Virus record (IMG/VR): IMGVR_UViG_3300047172_000052
Location: 1 to 64,000 of that record
From: a virus
Length of the DNA: 64,000 bases
Direction: 5' to 3' (one strand)
The position numbers and the translations under genes are program-made. This document shows positions 7,367-13,029 of the stretch, piece by piece. Below the pieces are notes generated by a model. That model ran no database searches. It was not told the DNA's origin and saw nothing but the letters and a program-made list of their open reading frames with translations. Each line of letters opens with the position of its first letter. Position 1 is the stretch's first letter.

Positions 7367-7774
7367 TCAGACGTGCGCCAGACCGTCGTGCGCGCGACGA
7401 TCGCGACGCCAGGATCGGGCGGTGCTCCTCACATCGACCTCGACGTCGGAGGCCTCCGGCGAGATGACGACAGGCCGATAGGACGAGGCGTGCGCCATGG
7501 TGATGACCGACTGGACGCGGTGACGCTTGGCGGTGACGATCTCGGCGAACTGACCGGCGGAGACCTCCTGGGCGCCCAGGGCTGCTGCCGTAAGGAACAG
7601 GCTGGACGGGAGGATGTAGTGCTCCTCCGGGGTCCCCTGGTTCTTCAGCTTCCGCTTCCTGAAGTTCAGATGCCGGGCGAAGGTCTGAAGTTCGCGTTGT
7701 CCATCGTAGCCACTGAGCGTGCTGATCAGGTGGGAGGAGACGCCAGTGGATGCGGTGTTGAATACGATGGTCAT
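7367..7774 (-). CDS. 135-aa hypothetical protein, first gene of a leftward operon
   Basis: Starts MTIVFNTASTGVSSHLISTL with AAGGAACGAG just upstream, behind the promoter at 7816-7844. A basic helix (ARHLNFRKRKLKNQ) and a C-terminus rich in Arg suggest nucleic acid contact, but no family was recognised. Confidence 0.6.
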   Translation of the reverse strand: MTIVFNTASTGVSSHLISTLSGYDGQRELQTFARHLNFRKRKLKNQGTPEEHYILPSSLFLTAAALGAQEVSAGQFAEIVTAKRHRVQSVITMAHASSYRPVVISPEASDVEVDVRSTARSWRRDRRAHDGLAHV

Positions 7775-7815
7775 CTCGTTCCTTGCGCTTGGGGTGGTTT
7801 CTCTCGATGCAGGGA

Positions 7816-7844
7816 GCGTAAGTCGGGCTGACGAGTCCGGTCAA
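7816..7844 (-). promoter_or_regulatory. leftward promoter
   Basis: TTGACC (7844-7839), 17-nt spacer, TTACGC (7821-7816), then CATCGA downstream. Serves the 135-aa gene. Confidence 0.75.
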
Positions 7845-7851
7845 GTAAAAT

Positions 7852-7868
7852 TACGCCTGGAGGCGAAA
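7852..7868. promoter_or_regulatory. operator-type palindrome between divergent promoters
   Basis: TACGCCTGGAGGCGAAA. It lies directly upstream of both the leftward promoter at 7816-7844 and the rightward one at 7874-7902. Confidence 0.7.
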
Positions 7869-7873
7869 ATAGG

Positions 7874-7902
7874 TTGCGCTCCGTCAGGGAGCGTGACATA
7901 TA
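7874..7902 (+). promoter_or_regulatory. rightward promoter for the RNA locus
   Basis: TTGCGC (7874-7879), 17 nt, CATATA (7897-7902). No protein ORF follows with an RBS; the tRNA-like sequences at 8070-8213 do. Confidence 0.6.
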
Positions 7903-8069
7903 GGCGTCAGCCAGCCGGGCACCGGTTGACGCTTTAAGGGTGAAGAGCCCTTGTCCAGAGAGACGGCAGCCTTGGGGGACCTGGGCGCCGAGGGAGGTGA
8001 GAGAACCTCCAGAGGGGACCAGTCCTTCGGACGGAAGACCCTGGAGCCGGTGGAAGCCCGGCGCCTTTG
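7903..8069 (+). ncRNA. structured RNA leader, unknown
   Basis: No convincing ORF on the plus strand, but several stable hairpins: AAGGG/CCCTT around a 7-nt loop at about 7934-7950, GGAGGT/ACCTCC near 7993-8010, and a GTCC-TTC-GGAC hairpin near 8021-8031. It lies between a promoter and two tRNA-like sequences, so it is probably part of the same transcript. Confidence 0.4.
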
Positions 8070-8140
8070 GTGGAGGTCGTCTAGTCTGGATAGGACGCCG
8101 AGCGGCGCCGGTAACGCGGGTTCGAATCCCGCTCTCTACC
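8070..8140 (+). tRNA. tRNA-Glu-like sequence with a shortened anticodon arm
   Basis: Acceptor strands GTGGAGG (8070-8076) and TCTCTAC (8133-8139) pair with two G-U pairs. The D arm (GTCT...GGAC) and the T arm (GCGGG TTCGAAT CCCGC) are canonical and resemble tRNA-Glu. The anticodon arm between G8097 and TAAC at 8112 is only 14 nt instead of 17 and cannot form a normal stem with a 7-nt loop. No CCA is encoded. It is probably not a decoding tRNA. Confidence 0.5.
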
Positions 8141-8144
8141 ACTC

Positions 8145-8213
8145 AGTGGGATCGTCTAGGGCGAGGACGCCGGCTACCAACCGGAAAGGCAGGTCTCGAA
8201 TCCTGCTCCCACT
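8145..8213 (+). tRNA. tRNA-like sequence, possible ACC anticodon
   Basis: A perfect 7-bp acceptor stem pairs AGTGGGA (8145-8151) with TCCCACT (8207-8213). The D arm GTCT...GGAC has a short loop. The anticodon arm has a 4-bp CCGG/CCGG stem and loop CTACCAA, giving anticodon ACC (Gly GGU). The T loop is 8 nt (TCTCGAAT) instead of 7. It starts five nt after the previous tRNA-like unit and has no encoded CCA. Function in decoding is uncertain. Confidence 0.5.
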
Positions 8214-8346
8214 CCCTCTTGGGTCCCCGTCCACAGGGCCTTACAGTCGCGCTAGAGCGTCTGGTGGAGGACTTCAGACAAGCTGTCGCCGTGAGCACAT
8301 GGCGCAGGTCACCGCACGAACAGAAAGCGTGACCTGGGATGGGACC

Positions 8347-8604
8347 CTACCGTTTTGTCTGGGCTGACAACTGTAGACTGACGAAGGCGTCCTGGACGGC
8401 GGCGCTGTAGCAGGGGAAGGGTCCCTGACGATCTGTCTCCACGACCTTCCCCCGGTGGGTCCTATCCCAATACCACCCACAGAACGTCAATGGGTCCCCT
8501 GGCGATCTTCCATTGTCCCACATGGCGGCGACGGTGCGGTCGATCTGCTTGACGTGAACGCCTGCTCTCTTGACGGCGCGTTCGATCGCGGAGGTTAGCC
8601 TCAT
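8347..8604 (-). CDS. 85-aa hypothetical protein
   Basis: Start chosen at MRLTSAIERAVKRAG, downstream of a TATACT-like element near 8640 on the minus strand; longer in-frame starts would lie upstream of it. It has a helical N-terminus and a Trp/Tyr-rich middle (FCGWYWDRTHRGK). No family recognised. Confidence 0.5.
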   Translation of the reverse strand: MRLTSAIERAVKRAGVHVKQIDRTVAAMWDNGRSPGDPLTFCGWYWDRTHRGKVVETDRQGPFPCYSAAVQDAFVSLQLSAQTKR

Positions 8605-8785
8605 GGTGCTTTGGGTCCCCAGAGTTGTTCCTGGGGCAGTATATGCACGCACGCGATGGCAGGAAAAGAGCCGGAATTTTCCAATTTGATTCATACGTCT
8701 GGCACCCAGAACGCCCGAGACCGCCCCACCCTCCACCCCCGTCAGGGGTCCCTCTTTCGTTCCGGCGGCGGCACTATCGGTGCTG
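8605..8785. other. gene-free stretch
   Basis: About 180 bp with no convincing ORF. It carries a leftward TGCATATACT element near 8640 with only a weak -35 and a C-rich tract near 8730-8755. Confidence 0.4.
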
Positions 8786-8810
8786 CGGCGCGACAGTGTG
8801 TCGCGCCGCG
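8786..8810 (-). terminator. hairpin ending a leftward transcript
   Basis: Perfect 11-bp stem GCGGCGCGACA / TGTCGCGCCGC with loop GTG, eight bases beyond the stop of the 52-aa gene. There is no strong T-run, so intrinsic termination is not certain. Confidence 0.55.
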
Positions 8811-8817
8811 CGCCGTA

Positions 8818-8976
8818 TCAGCGGGAAGCAAAGCCTATCGCTTCGGCTAGAGCTTCGTCGCGCCGCGTTGCGTGGATCGCTGCGTTCCGCGCATCGCCCA
8901 CCGACTCGAAGTGTTCCGTTTCCGCGTGTTCCCACCGTGCGATGAAGAGGGCGCCGCGAATGATGGAGGAGAGCAT
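8818..8976 (-). CDS. 52-aa hypothetical protein
   Basis: The frame is open further upstream, but the promoter at 9013-9041 lies inside that extension. The start is therefore placed at MLSSIIRGALFIARW, with GAAAGGA eight bases upstream. Mostly helical; function unknown. Confidence 0.55.
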   Translation of the reverse strand: MLSSIIRGALFIARWEHAETEHFESVGDARNAAIHATRRDEALAEAIGFASR

Positions 8977-9012
8977 GATCCGTATCCTTTCGTTCCGTGT
9001 TTCGATGACGAC

Positions 9013-9067
9013 AATATGCGCCATCTTGGCGCACACGTCAAGCATTAAATGCGCCTAGCGCGTATTT
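9013..9067 (-). promoter_or_regulatory. leftward promoter with upstream operator
   Basis: TTGACG (9041-9036), 17 nt, CATATT (9018-9013), then CATCGA. The operator palindrome AAATACGCGCTAGGCGCATT (minus strand) is at 9067-9047 and overlaps the stop of the 101-aa gene. Confidence 0.8.
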
Positions 9068-9360
9068 TCTTTCCGCGCCGTATCCGCTTTCGTGTAGGTC
9101 GGCGCCGACCGTTCCGTGCTGCTGCGACTCCACCCACCAGACCCACGTGCGCAGGTGGGCGCGGCGCCGTAGTAGGCGAGCACTGGCAGGAACGCCACTG
9201 CCAAGGCGATGCACGCCACCCGGCGCCCGGCGCCGCTGGTAGGCTTCACAGCAGCAGCATCATCATCCTTTCGAGTCCAGTCGACGCGCGATGCGAGCTT
9301 GACGCGCCGCGCGTTGCGACGCGTGAACTTTGACGCTTTCGTAATCAGGTATTTCGTCAT
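9055..9360 (-). CDS. 101-aa single-pass membrane protein
   Basis: A basic N-terminus (KASKFTRRNARRVK) precedes a hydrophobic helix near residues 48-66 (VACIALAVAFLPVLAYYG), then a Ser/Thr-rich tail. AACGAGGAGCC precedes the ATG. Function unknown. Confidence 0.6.
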   Translation of the reverse strand: MTKYLITKASKFTRRNARRVKLASRVDWTRKDDDAAAVKPTSGAGRRVACIALAVAFLPVLAYYGAAPTCARGSGGWSRSSTERSAPTYTKADTARKENTR

Positions 9361-9376
9361 GGAATCAGGCTCCTCG

Positions 9377-9493
9377 TTAGATGGCGAATGGACGGTAAGA
9401 ACGGCTTACGCTGTAGGACACGGTCAAGCGGCCCACCTTGATGAAACGCAACCCGCCGACGCGACGGGTGCCGATATTCAGGAAGCGGAACAT
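9377..9493 (-). CDS. 38-aa basic hypothetical protein
   Basis: Starts MFRFLNIGTRRVGGLRFIKV; strongly basic and beta-like. CTAGGAGCTTCACC precedes the ATG. The longer frame upstream is out of register with the neighbouring gene order and was rejected. Confidence 0.5.
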   Translation of the reverse strand: MFRFLNIGTRRVGGLRFIKVGRLTVSYSVSRSYRPFAI

Positions 9494-9503
9494 GGTGAAG
9501 CTC

Positions 9504-9587
9504 CTAGTGAAACATGATGAATCCGAGTCCGTAACCAATGCCCGACAGTGCCAGTGCCAGCACGTTGAAAGCATGGATCGCGCGCAT
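9504..9587 (-). CDS. 27-aa membrane peptide
   Basis: Hydrophobic helix (MRAIHAFNVLALALSGIGYG). Its ATG overlaps the upstream TAA by one base and GAGGAG lies upstream. Confidence 0.45.
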   Translation of the reverse strand: MRAIHAFNVLALALSGIGYGLGFIMFH

Positions 9588-9694
9588 TAGACCGACTCCT
9601 CCTCAGTGTGGCGAAGCCGTTCGATTAGTGCGCCAGCAATTCCGCCACCAATGGCGAACACCAGGAATGCAGCGGAAAGGTAGAAGCCGGTCAT
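9587..9694 (-). CDS. 35-aa membrane peptide
   Basis: One glycine-rich helix (FYLSAAFLVFAIGGGIAGAL) followed by an acidic tail. First gene after the promoter at 9729-9757. Confidence 0.5.
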   Translation of the reverse strand: MTGFYLSAAFLVFAIGGGIAGALIERLRHTEEESV

Positions 9695-9728
9695 TGCCTT
9701 GACTCCGTGTGGCGTTGTTGACCTGCAC

Positions 9729-9783
9729 AATGTCGCACGGTCGGCGCCGAGGAGCAAGAGCTAAATACGCTTCACGCGTATTT
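9729..9783 (-). promoter_or_regulatory. leftward promoter with upstream operator
   Basis: TTGCTC (9757-9752), 17 nt, GACATT (9734-9729). The operator AAATACGCGTGAAGCGTATT (minus strand) is at 9783-9763. Confidence 0.75.
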
Positions 9784-9786
9784 CTT

Positions 9787-9802
9787 TGCTTCACGTGAAG
9801 CA
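9787..9802. repeat. 16-bp perfect palindrome
   Basis: TGCTTCACGTGAAGCA, directly upstream of the operator at 9763-9783 and unlike the common operator. It may bind a second factor. Confidence 0.5.
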
Positions 9803-9823
9803 TTGTTCGATTACGAACGATTA

Positions 9824-9850
9824 CGCCGCGCAAGCCTAGCTTGCGCGGCG
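9824..9850 (-). terminator. hairpin ending a leftward transcript
   Basis: A 12-bp perfect stem (CGCCGCGCAAGC / GCTTGCGCGGCG) with loop CTA, five bases beyond the last small ORF of the glycosylase operon. Confidence 0.6.
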
Positions 9851-9855
9851 CAATG

Positions 9856-9933
9856 CTAGACGTGACAGATAACGGTAAAGAACCAATACGCTAGGGCAAG
9901 TTGGAAAGCACGGAATAGCAGATTTATTACGAT
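9856..9933 (-). CDS. 25-aa membrane peptide, possible ATC start
   Basis: GAGGAGG is ideally placed six bases ahead of ATC GTA ATA, and the frame then encodes a hydrophobic helix (INLLFRAFQLALAYWFFTVI). No ATG, GTG or TTG is at the right distance. It is either a rare AUC start, a sequence error or not a gene. Confidence 0.35.
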   Translation of the reverse strand: MVINLLFRAFQLALAYWFFTVICHV

Positions 9934-9949
9934 GCGAGTCCTCCTCTGT

Positions 9950-10147
9950 TTAGAACCTGTAACGCGTGAATAGGTCACGAGCTTTCTTGTGCTCGCGCAG
10001 CATGGCACGATACAGTTGTTTCCGCTCAGCGGCGCGGCGCGGATCGCGCCAAGCCGACTCCATGAGTCGGCGCCGGACGGCGCGGATAACCTGCATGTTC
10101 GATTCGCCGACATGCACGTTGAGTCGGCAATACATTGCGTAGCTCAT
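9950..10147 (-). CDS. 65-aa basic hypothetical protein
   Basis: Starts MSYAMYCRLNVHVGES in an ATGA overlap with the glycosylase-like gene. The second half is a highly basic helix (DPRRAAERKQLYRAMLREHK). No family recognised. Confidence 0.55.
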   Translation of the reverse strand: MSYAMYCRLNVHVGESNMQVIRAVRRRLMESAWRDPRRAAERKQLYRAMLREHKKARDLFTRYRF

Positions 10148-10827
10148 GCCAGAATCCTTGTGGTGATTGCCAGACGATGCATGTGCGACACATGGGCGCC
10201 GTCGCGGAACCATTTGGCGGAGTTTTCCGCCATATGATCGCACCATGAGTCCCACCAATAGGCGGAGTCACCATTGGCGCGCCACGTGGCGTTGTAAGCC
10301 GTGATTAGCTTGCGAATACTCGACTCTTTCAGAATTTTCGGAGTCTTGAAATAGGCGGTGTCAAAGCTGAGTCTACCAAGATTGTGCGAGTCCATGCACG
10401 CGCCGTCGCCTATCGTCATTTGCGCTAGGAAGCTCGCCTTGACGATACCGAGTCCTGGTATGTCTAGGTATCGCAGGATGAGATTATCAAGCTCCTCGGG
10501 CTTGCCATAGGCGCGGCGCGCGGCGCCGTGTAGGTCGGCGCGATGGTCGACGACATACTGCAAGCCCGTGCGTTTCCACCCGAACAAGCACCGCGCGTTT
10601 GTGCCATTTTTGGCGATATCGGCCATTTGCACGTGCATAAGAAAGAACGGCTGCCGAATGCTGCAAAGAACCAATGCAGCGATGCTAGGAAGCGCGTCAG
10701 GCGAGTCTTGTGCTGCGGCGACTATCGGCAAGCAATCGCGGCTGAAATAGGTCTGGCGCGGCGCCGAGGAGCTTGCAAAGAACGAGTCAAACTCGGCGCC
10801 GTGATCGATCGTTTGGACGTGTGACAT
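10144..10827 (-). CDS. HhH-GPD DNA glycosylase-like protein
   Basis: A 227-aa protein with a helix-hairpin-helix near residues 130-145 (YLDIPGLGIVKASFLAQM), followed about 15 residues later by CMDSHN. This matches the HhH-GPD layout in which the hairpin contacts DNA and an aspartate in a V-D-T-H-like motif attacks the base-sugar bond. The iron-sulfur cysteines of MutY/Nth are absent. Upstream residues are not clearly related to a known glycosylase, so substrate and activity are open; it could protect or remodel modified phage DNA, or only bind it. Driven by the promoter at 10853-10881. Confidence 0.6.
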   Translation of the reverse strand: MSHVQTIDHGAEFDSFFASSSAPRQTYFSRDCLPIVAAAQDSPDALPSIAALVLCSIRQPFFLMHVQMADIAKNGTNARCLFGWKRTGLQYVVDHRADLHGAARRAYGKPEELDNLILRYLDIPGLGIVKASFLAQMTIGDGACMDSHNLGRLSFDTAYFKTPKILKESSIRKLITAYNATWRANGDSAYWWDSWCDHMAENSAKWFRDGAHVSHMHRLAITTRILA

Positions 10828-10852
10828 TGGCGAATCCTCTTGACTGGCCAGA

Positions 10853-10881
10853 CGCTACCAGCGGCGGCGTCGCGCCGTCAA
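10853..10881 (-). promoter_or_regulatory. leftward promoter
   Basis: TTGACG (10881-10876), 17 nt, GTAGCG (10858-10853). Serves the glycosylase-like gene. Confidence 0.65.
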
Positions 10882-10887
10882 TCGAAT

Positions 10888-10908
10888 AAATGTGCCCTAG
10901 GCGCATTT
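10888..10908. promoter_or_regulatory. operator between divergent promoters
   Basis: AAATGTGCCCTAGGCGCATT(T), a near-palindrome with a CCTAGG core, upstream of both the leftward and rightward promoters. Confidence 0.7.
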
Positions 10909-10915
10909 ATTTTGC

Positions 10916-10943
10916 TTGCATGACGCGTCAGAACGGCTTACGT
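10916..10943 (+). promoter_or_regulatory. rightward promoter
   Basis: TTGCAT (10916-10921), 16 nt, TTACGT (10938-10943). Weaker match than most; precedes the 113-aa gene. Confidence 0.5.
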
Positions 10944-10981
10944 CTGGTGTCACCGCAATGGTGCGGAACGGAGTTTAGACG

Positions 10982-11323
10982 ATGCGCGTTGCAACTTTTA
11001 CCTTGCCAGTCAATGCCAATGACGGCGCCGACCTGCGTGATGTCCATTTCGCGCTGCGTTCCGCCGCGATTGCTACGTTTGGCGGGTTTACTGCCATCGC
11101 AACCGAGGGTGGATGGCAGGATGATGCAACCGGCAAGCAATACGTGGAACCGGGAATCCTGTATCAATTCGCCATGCCGGACGATGCGGCATCGCGTGAG
11201 AAGCTCGAGTCCTTCGCGCGGTTCTACGGGCATATGGCAGATCAGGTTTGTGTCATGGTGGCGCATGCTGACGGCGCCGTAGCTTTCGTGGAATGCTTCA
11301 CGGCAGAACACGCTACGGCTTGA
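10982..11323 (+). CDS. 113-aa hypothetical protein
   Basis: Starts MRVATFTLPVNANDGADLRD and looks like an alpha-beta protein with a central GWQDDATGKQY turn. GGAACGGAG lies upstream. Paired with the 118-aa gene in one rightward unit. Function unknown. Confidence 0.6.
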   Translation: MRVATFTLPVNANDGADLRDVHFALRSAAIATFGGFTAIATEGGWQDDATGKQYVEPGILYQFAMPDDAASREKLESFARFYGHMADQVCVMVAHADGAVAFVECFTAEHATA

Positions 11324-11336
11324 ATGCCTGCCCTAC

Positions 11337-11400
11337 GGCGCCCTAGGGCGCCGTATCGGGCTTGCACAATGGCAGGGTTGGCCTGCCATGCTGCAAGCTC
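11337..11400 (+). terminator. two hairpins between cotranscribed genes
   Basis: A perfect 22-bp palindrome (TACGGCGCCCTAGGGCGCCG, 11337-11358) is followed by a second stem-loop at 11364-11400 (CTTGCA..ATGGCAGG / CCTGCCAT..TGCAAG). They could attenuate transcription. The first also shares the GCCTAGGGC core seen in some operators, so it may instead be a protein-binding site. Confidence 0.4.
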
Positions 11401-11417
11401 ACAGAGGAGGCTAGACG

Positions 11418-11774
11418 ATGCCTGCGAAGCGTAAGACAGGCGCCGATTGGCGCGACTTGGCGATTGTCGCAACCGAGGGATCACAGTTCGGCGCGATCCT
11501 TCATTGCGTCCTAGGACGCGACAAGCCGGCGCCGTGTTTCCATGGCAAGGCTATCGTTACGTCTGACGGATTCGTGCAATGCAATTTCACGGATAGCAAC
11601 GGAATCGCGCGGCATATGGTTTTCGTCGGTTCCGCTGAAGCCTTGGCGCGTAACGGCGCCGGTTTGGCGCGGCATCTCCTCCTCGGTTCCGAAGCAACCG
11701 AGGAGCTTCGTCAGGCCTTGCAATCGTGGATCGGAACCGACTATCGATCCGGCAATACAGGCGTCCGGTTCTAG
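11418..11774 (+). CDS. 118-aa hypothetical protein
   Basis: Starts MPAKRKTGADWRDLAIVATE with AGAGGAGG upstream. Beta-rich middle (GKAIVTSDGFVQCNFTDSNG) and helical C-terminus. No family recognised. Confidence 0.6.
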   Translation: MPAKRKTGADWRDLAIVATEGSQFGAILHCVLGRDKPAPCFHGKAIVTSDGFVQCNFTDSNGIARHMVFVGSAEALARNGAGLARHLLLGSEATEELRQALQSWIGTDYRSGNTGVRF

Positions 11775-11801
11775 GCGCCAGGACGGCGCCGAATTATTTT
11801 T
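11774..11801 (+). terminator. intrinsic terminator
   Basis: GGCGCC-AGGAC-GGCGCC hairpin followed by GAATTATTTTT, immediately after the 118-aa gene. Confidence 0.6.
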
Positions 11802-11851
11802 GCCCTAGGCGCATTTTTCCGCTTGACGGAACGGCGCCTAGGGCGCATATT
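11801..11851 (+). promoter_or_regulatory. rightward promoter with upstream operator
   Basis: Operator GCCCTAGGCGCATTTTT near 11802-11818, TTGACG 11823-11828, 17 nt, CATATT 11846-11851. The spacer itself holds GGCGCCTAGGGCG, a second operator-like core. Confidence 0.7.
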
Positions 11852-12076
11852 CTCAATCACCAGAGCAGAGGAGACACGCCGCACCAGACACCGCCTAGCA
11901 CCCACCGCCACACGCCACCGGGCAGGGCGGACAGCAGACGGCGAACGCGACGCGTGGGCCCGGCGGACGGGGCGGGTGAAGCACCGCGAGAGCGGGATCA
12001 GGCACCGCACGGGCGGAGCGGACCCTGCCCGGCCTCTGGACGACCCTGACCCCTACGCATACATACGTAGTTGACA
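11852..12076 (+). other. long leader without a convincing gene
   Basis: A GAGGAGA sequence at 11865-11875 has no start codon behind it. The open frame through this stretch (ending DDPDPYAYIRS) is Arg-rich and starts upstream of the promoter, so it was not accepted. The region is very GC-rich. Confidence 0.4.
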
Positions 12077-12213
12077 CACAAAAATGGCGACCTGTATCCG
12101 AAGGGTGGCTGCACAAAAATGGCTTCCCGTATCCGAAAGAGTCCGCACAAAAATGGCTTCCCGTATCCGAAAGAGTCCGCACAAAAATGGCGACCTGTAT
12201 CCCAAAGGCCGCT
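12077..12213 (+). repeat. four 34-bp direct repeats
   Basis: Units start at 12077, 12112, 12146 and 12180 with core CACAAAAATGGC, then (GAC or TTC)C(T or C)GTATCC. There are no spacers between units. They resemble iterons or repeated protein or RNA binding sites. They precede the small regulator gene. Confidence 0.8.
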
Positions 12214-12221
12214 GCCGCGTA

Positions 12222-12250
12222 TTGCAAAACACGCCTGGAGCGTATTATGG
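12222..12250 (+). promoter_or_regulatory. promoter with operator inside the spacer
   Basis: TTGCAA (12222-12227), 17 nt, TTATGG (12245-12250). The operator ACGCCTGGAGCGTATT at 12231-12246 fills the spacer, the layout expected for direct repression. Confidence 0.6.
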
Positions 12251-12277
12251 TGCGAGATTGTTTGAAGGAGACTTGAC

Positions 12278-12598
12278 ATGGTGAGACGACCAACCGATCA
12301 GCGGAAGAACCCCCCGAAGAAGGCGTCGGCCTTGACGGAACGGGTCGGCGTAATCACTGGCGCCGAATTCGAGGAACTGGCGTCGAATTCGTTGGGAGGT
12401 CGGGGCTGGCAACGAGCTTTCGTTCGTGGCACCGGCTTCGCTCCCAGCACGGTCACACGCTACATCCAGGGCATCTATCCAGTGCCACAGCACGTCGCCC
12501 TGCTGCTGGAGCTTCTGGCAACGCTCAGACGGCACGAAATCCCGCTTCCGGAGGCCTTCAGCGCCGAGGCGCTGCCGAGTGAAGGCGAGAACGACTGA
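12278..12598 (+). CDS. small HTH-like DNA-binding protein, candidate regulator
   Basis: A 106-aa basic protein. Residues 45-65 (GWQRAFVRGTGFAPSTVTRY) look like a helix-turn-helix of the phage/XRE type, followed by a hydrophobic helix (VALLLELLATL). GAAGGAGAC lies upstream. Its own promoter contains the recurrent palindrome inside the spacer, consistent with autoregulation, so this is the best candidate in the window for the protein that reads the operators. The HTH call is from pattern only. Alternative: a repeat-binding replication protein for the iterons upstream. Confidence 0.55.
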   Translation: MVRRPTDQRKNPPKKASALTERVGVITGAEFEELASNSLGGRGWQRAFVRGTGFAPSTVTRYIQGIYPVPQHVALLLELLATLRRHEIPLPEAFSAEALPSEGEND

Positions 12599-13029
12599 GC
12601 AGCCTGGGCGCCGTCTAAGGGCGCCTGGAAGGCCTGCAGTGGGGTGATCTCCAGCAGGCACATCCGGATCGATTTCCAGGCAATTTTGGGTCAAAATCAG
12701 GCAAAATAGCCTGAAAATGGCCTATCTTTGGCCGAAAATCACCGATTCTGACCCCCAAAACAGGCTACTCGAAGGTCCCCCCGACCTGGGAAGCATGCTT
12801 CCCGTGGGTCCTCCCGCTTGCCCGGTCACCCTCCGAATTTTTCCCTTGACAGTCCGGGAATTCTTTTCCGGGTAAAGATACAAAAGTGTCGGAATCGTTC
12901 TCTATTTTTCAGGCAAGCAAAATCAATGCTTTAGGCCCTCCCTGAGGGCTTAAAGATGCAAAAGGCACGTTTTGTATCTACTAGATTCCGGTTGACAACC
13001 GCTTCAGGCAGTGTTCTTGATCGGTGATG
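12599..13029. other. convergent intergenic region rich in hairpins and repeats
   Basis: No ORF with an RBS. It contains the convergent ends of the regulator (plus) and terminase (minus) units. Visible elements: a GGCGCC hairpin near 12610, an inverted pair TTTTGGGTCAAAATC / GATTCTGACCCCCAAAA around 12684-12765, small hairpins AGGC/GCCT and GGCC/GGCC inside it, a GCCCTC/GAGGGC hairpin near 12934, and two direct copies of AAAGATRCAAAAG (12874, 12952) with an inverted copy CGTTTTGTATCT at 12968. A TTGACA at 12846 has no good -10. Confidence 0.5.

Noticed and set aside
11823-12074. 83-aa plus-strand ORF
   Set aside because: Its ATG lies within the -35 of a good promoter, and no internal start has an RBS.
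12077-12213. Possible CRISPR array
   Set aside because: Repeats are contiguous with no unique spacers and no cas genes; Cas4-like nuclease is 44 kb away and of phage recombination type.
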